Source: an uncultured Desulfatiglans sp. | GTDB lineage: Bacteria; Desulfobacterota; DSM-4660; Desulfatiglandales; Desulfatiglandaceae | Length of the DNA: 64,000 bases | Direction of reading: 5' to 3' | NCBI GenBank assembly: GCA_900498135.1 | Contig: LR026961.1 | Span: 4,313,552-4,377,551, forward strand | Shown here: positions 63,662-64,000 of the stretch, one piece after another | Layout of the letters: every line of letters starts with the position of its first letter | How positions within the stretch are numbered: the first letter of the stretch is position 1 | The notes under the pieces: generated by a model | What the model saw: the letters and a program-made list of their open reading frames with translations, nothing else | What the model was told of the DNA's origin: nothing | Database searches by the model: none | Program-made: the position numbers and the translations under genes

Positions 63662-64000
63662 TCATGCCCAAGTTTGAATACCGGAAGGCGGACAGCGTGA
63701 CCGCGGCGATCGCCCTCTTCGAGGGCTTTAAAGGCCAAGCCTCTTACCTCGCAGGCGGGACGGACCTGGTCCCGCGGGTGAAATCGAGGCTCGCCATGCC
63801 GGCGGCCGTCATCGATCTGAAGGGCATAGAGGCCCTGAAGACCATTTCCCGGCAGGGAGGGGCCCTCGTGATCGGGGCCAACACCACGCTTTTCGAACTC
63901 AAGAACGACGAGACCGTCAAGGAGTACTTCCCGGCGCTCCTGGCCTCGCTCGACGCGACCTCGTGCGAAACCCTCCAGATGCGGGGCACCATCGGCGGAA
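63658..64000 (+). CDS. Molybdenum hydroxylase FAD-binding subunit, 3' truncated by the window
   Basis: The first 114 residues begin MIMPKFEYRKADSVTAAIAL and contain the FAD-binding motifs SYLAGGTDLVP and TLQMRGTIGG, typical of the medium subunit of xanthine dehydrogenase-type enzymes. The start overlaps the large-subunit stop (ATGA); ATG 63664 is an alternative. The 2Fe-2S subunit gene is expected further right. Confidence 0.9.
   Translation, partial: MIMPKFEYRKADSVTAAIALFEGFKGQASYLAGGTDLVPRVKSRLAMPAAVIDLKGIEALKTISRQGGALVIGANTTLFELKNDETVKEYFPALLASLDATSCETLQMRGTIGG

Overview
The window looks like chromosomal DNA of an anaerobic Desulfobacterota (deltaproteobacterial) organism, probably a sulfate reducer or syntroph that degrades aromatic or heterocyclic compounds. 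The grounds are a four-haem cytochrome c3-like lipoprotein, a flavodiiron protein, a membrane polyferredoxin next to a DUF362 protein, a fused DHH-CBS-tRNA nucleotidyltransferase, a molybdenum hydroxylase and a hydantoinase A/B pair. The species is an inference.

Layout. (1) 1-9170 is an accessory region. It holds a zinc-ribbon helicase, a membrane coiled-coil protein, two secreted-type proteins and a tight operon of small unknown genes that includes a probable ADP-ribosyltransferase. It abuts the 3' end of a tRNA-Asp/tRNA-Val pair and is probably part of an integrated element whose left end is outside the window. (2) 9425-18924 is housekeeping: tig-clpP-clpX-lon on the minus strand, then a SWIM/SNF2 helicase. 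(3) 18943-20876 is a mobile junction with an IS110-family transposase, a structured leader that may be its bridge RNA, a 23-bp inverted repeat and copies of a 176-bp palindromic repeat. (4) 21230-39911 is core: a nitrilase, redox genes, lptB-mrcA, comM, rpoZ-dnaJ-dksA, the CCA enzyme, trpS, scpA-scpB and rluB. (5) 39998-44700 is a small island behind tRNA-Val(CAC) with a metallo-beta-lactamase/kinase-like fusion, BrnT/BrnA, a decayed HicA/HicB pair and a VapC remnant. (6) 44910-48569 encodes an ADP-forming acyl-CoA synthetase fused to an acetyltransferase and the cytochrome. (7) 48681-60767 is visibly AT-rich and looks acquired: a response regulator, a MetA-like outer-membrane protein, acyl-CoA dehydrogenase, acyl-CoA ligase, HyuB/HyuA and a TetR regulator with its own operator, interspersed with decayed repeats and a pseudogene. 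(8) 60777-64000 returns to GC-rich sequence with a VOC protein and a molybdenum hydroxylase operon cut by the window edge.

The most unusual feature is the repeat family. I found ten copies between 18943 and 60767. Two (20701-20876 and 42976-43151) are nearly identical on opposite strands, and the others show graded decay. Intact copies have inverted ends (GTTTCYATCCGGAAATG), a central perfect palindrome and a shared short open frame. Four copies end 7 to 24 bp before the start codon of rpoZ, brnT, the SNF2 helicase gene or the VOC gene, so they probably form the 5' regions of those genes. No transposase is obviously linked to them.

All calls come from reading the sequence and recalling family motifs. 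No database search, folding calculation or GC calculation was run.
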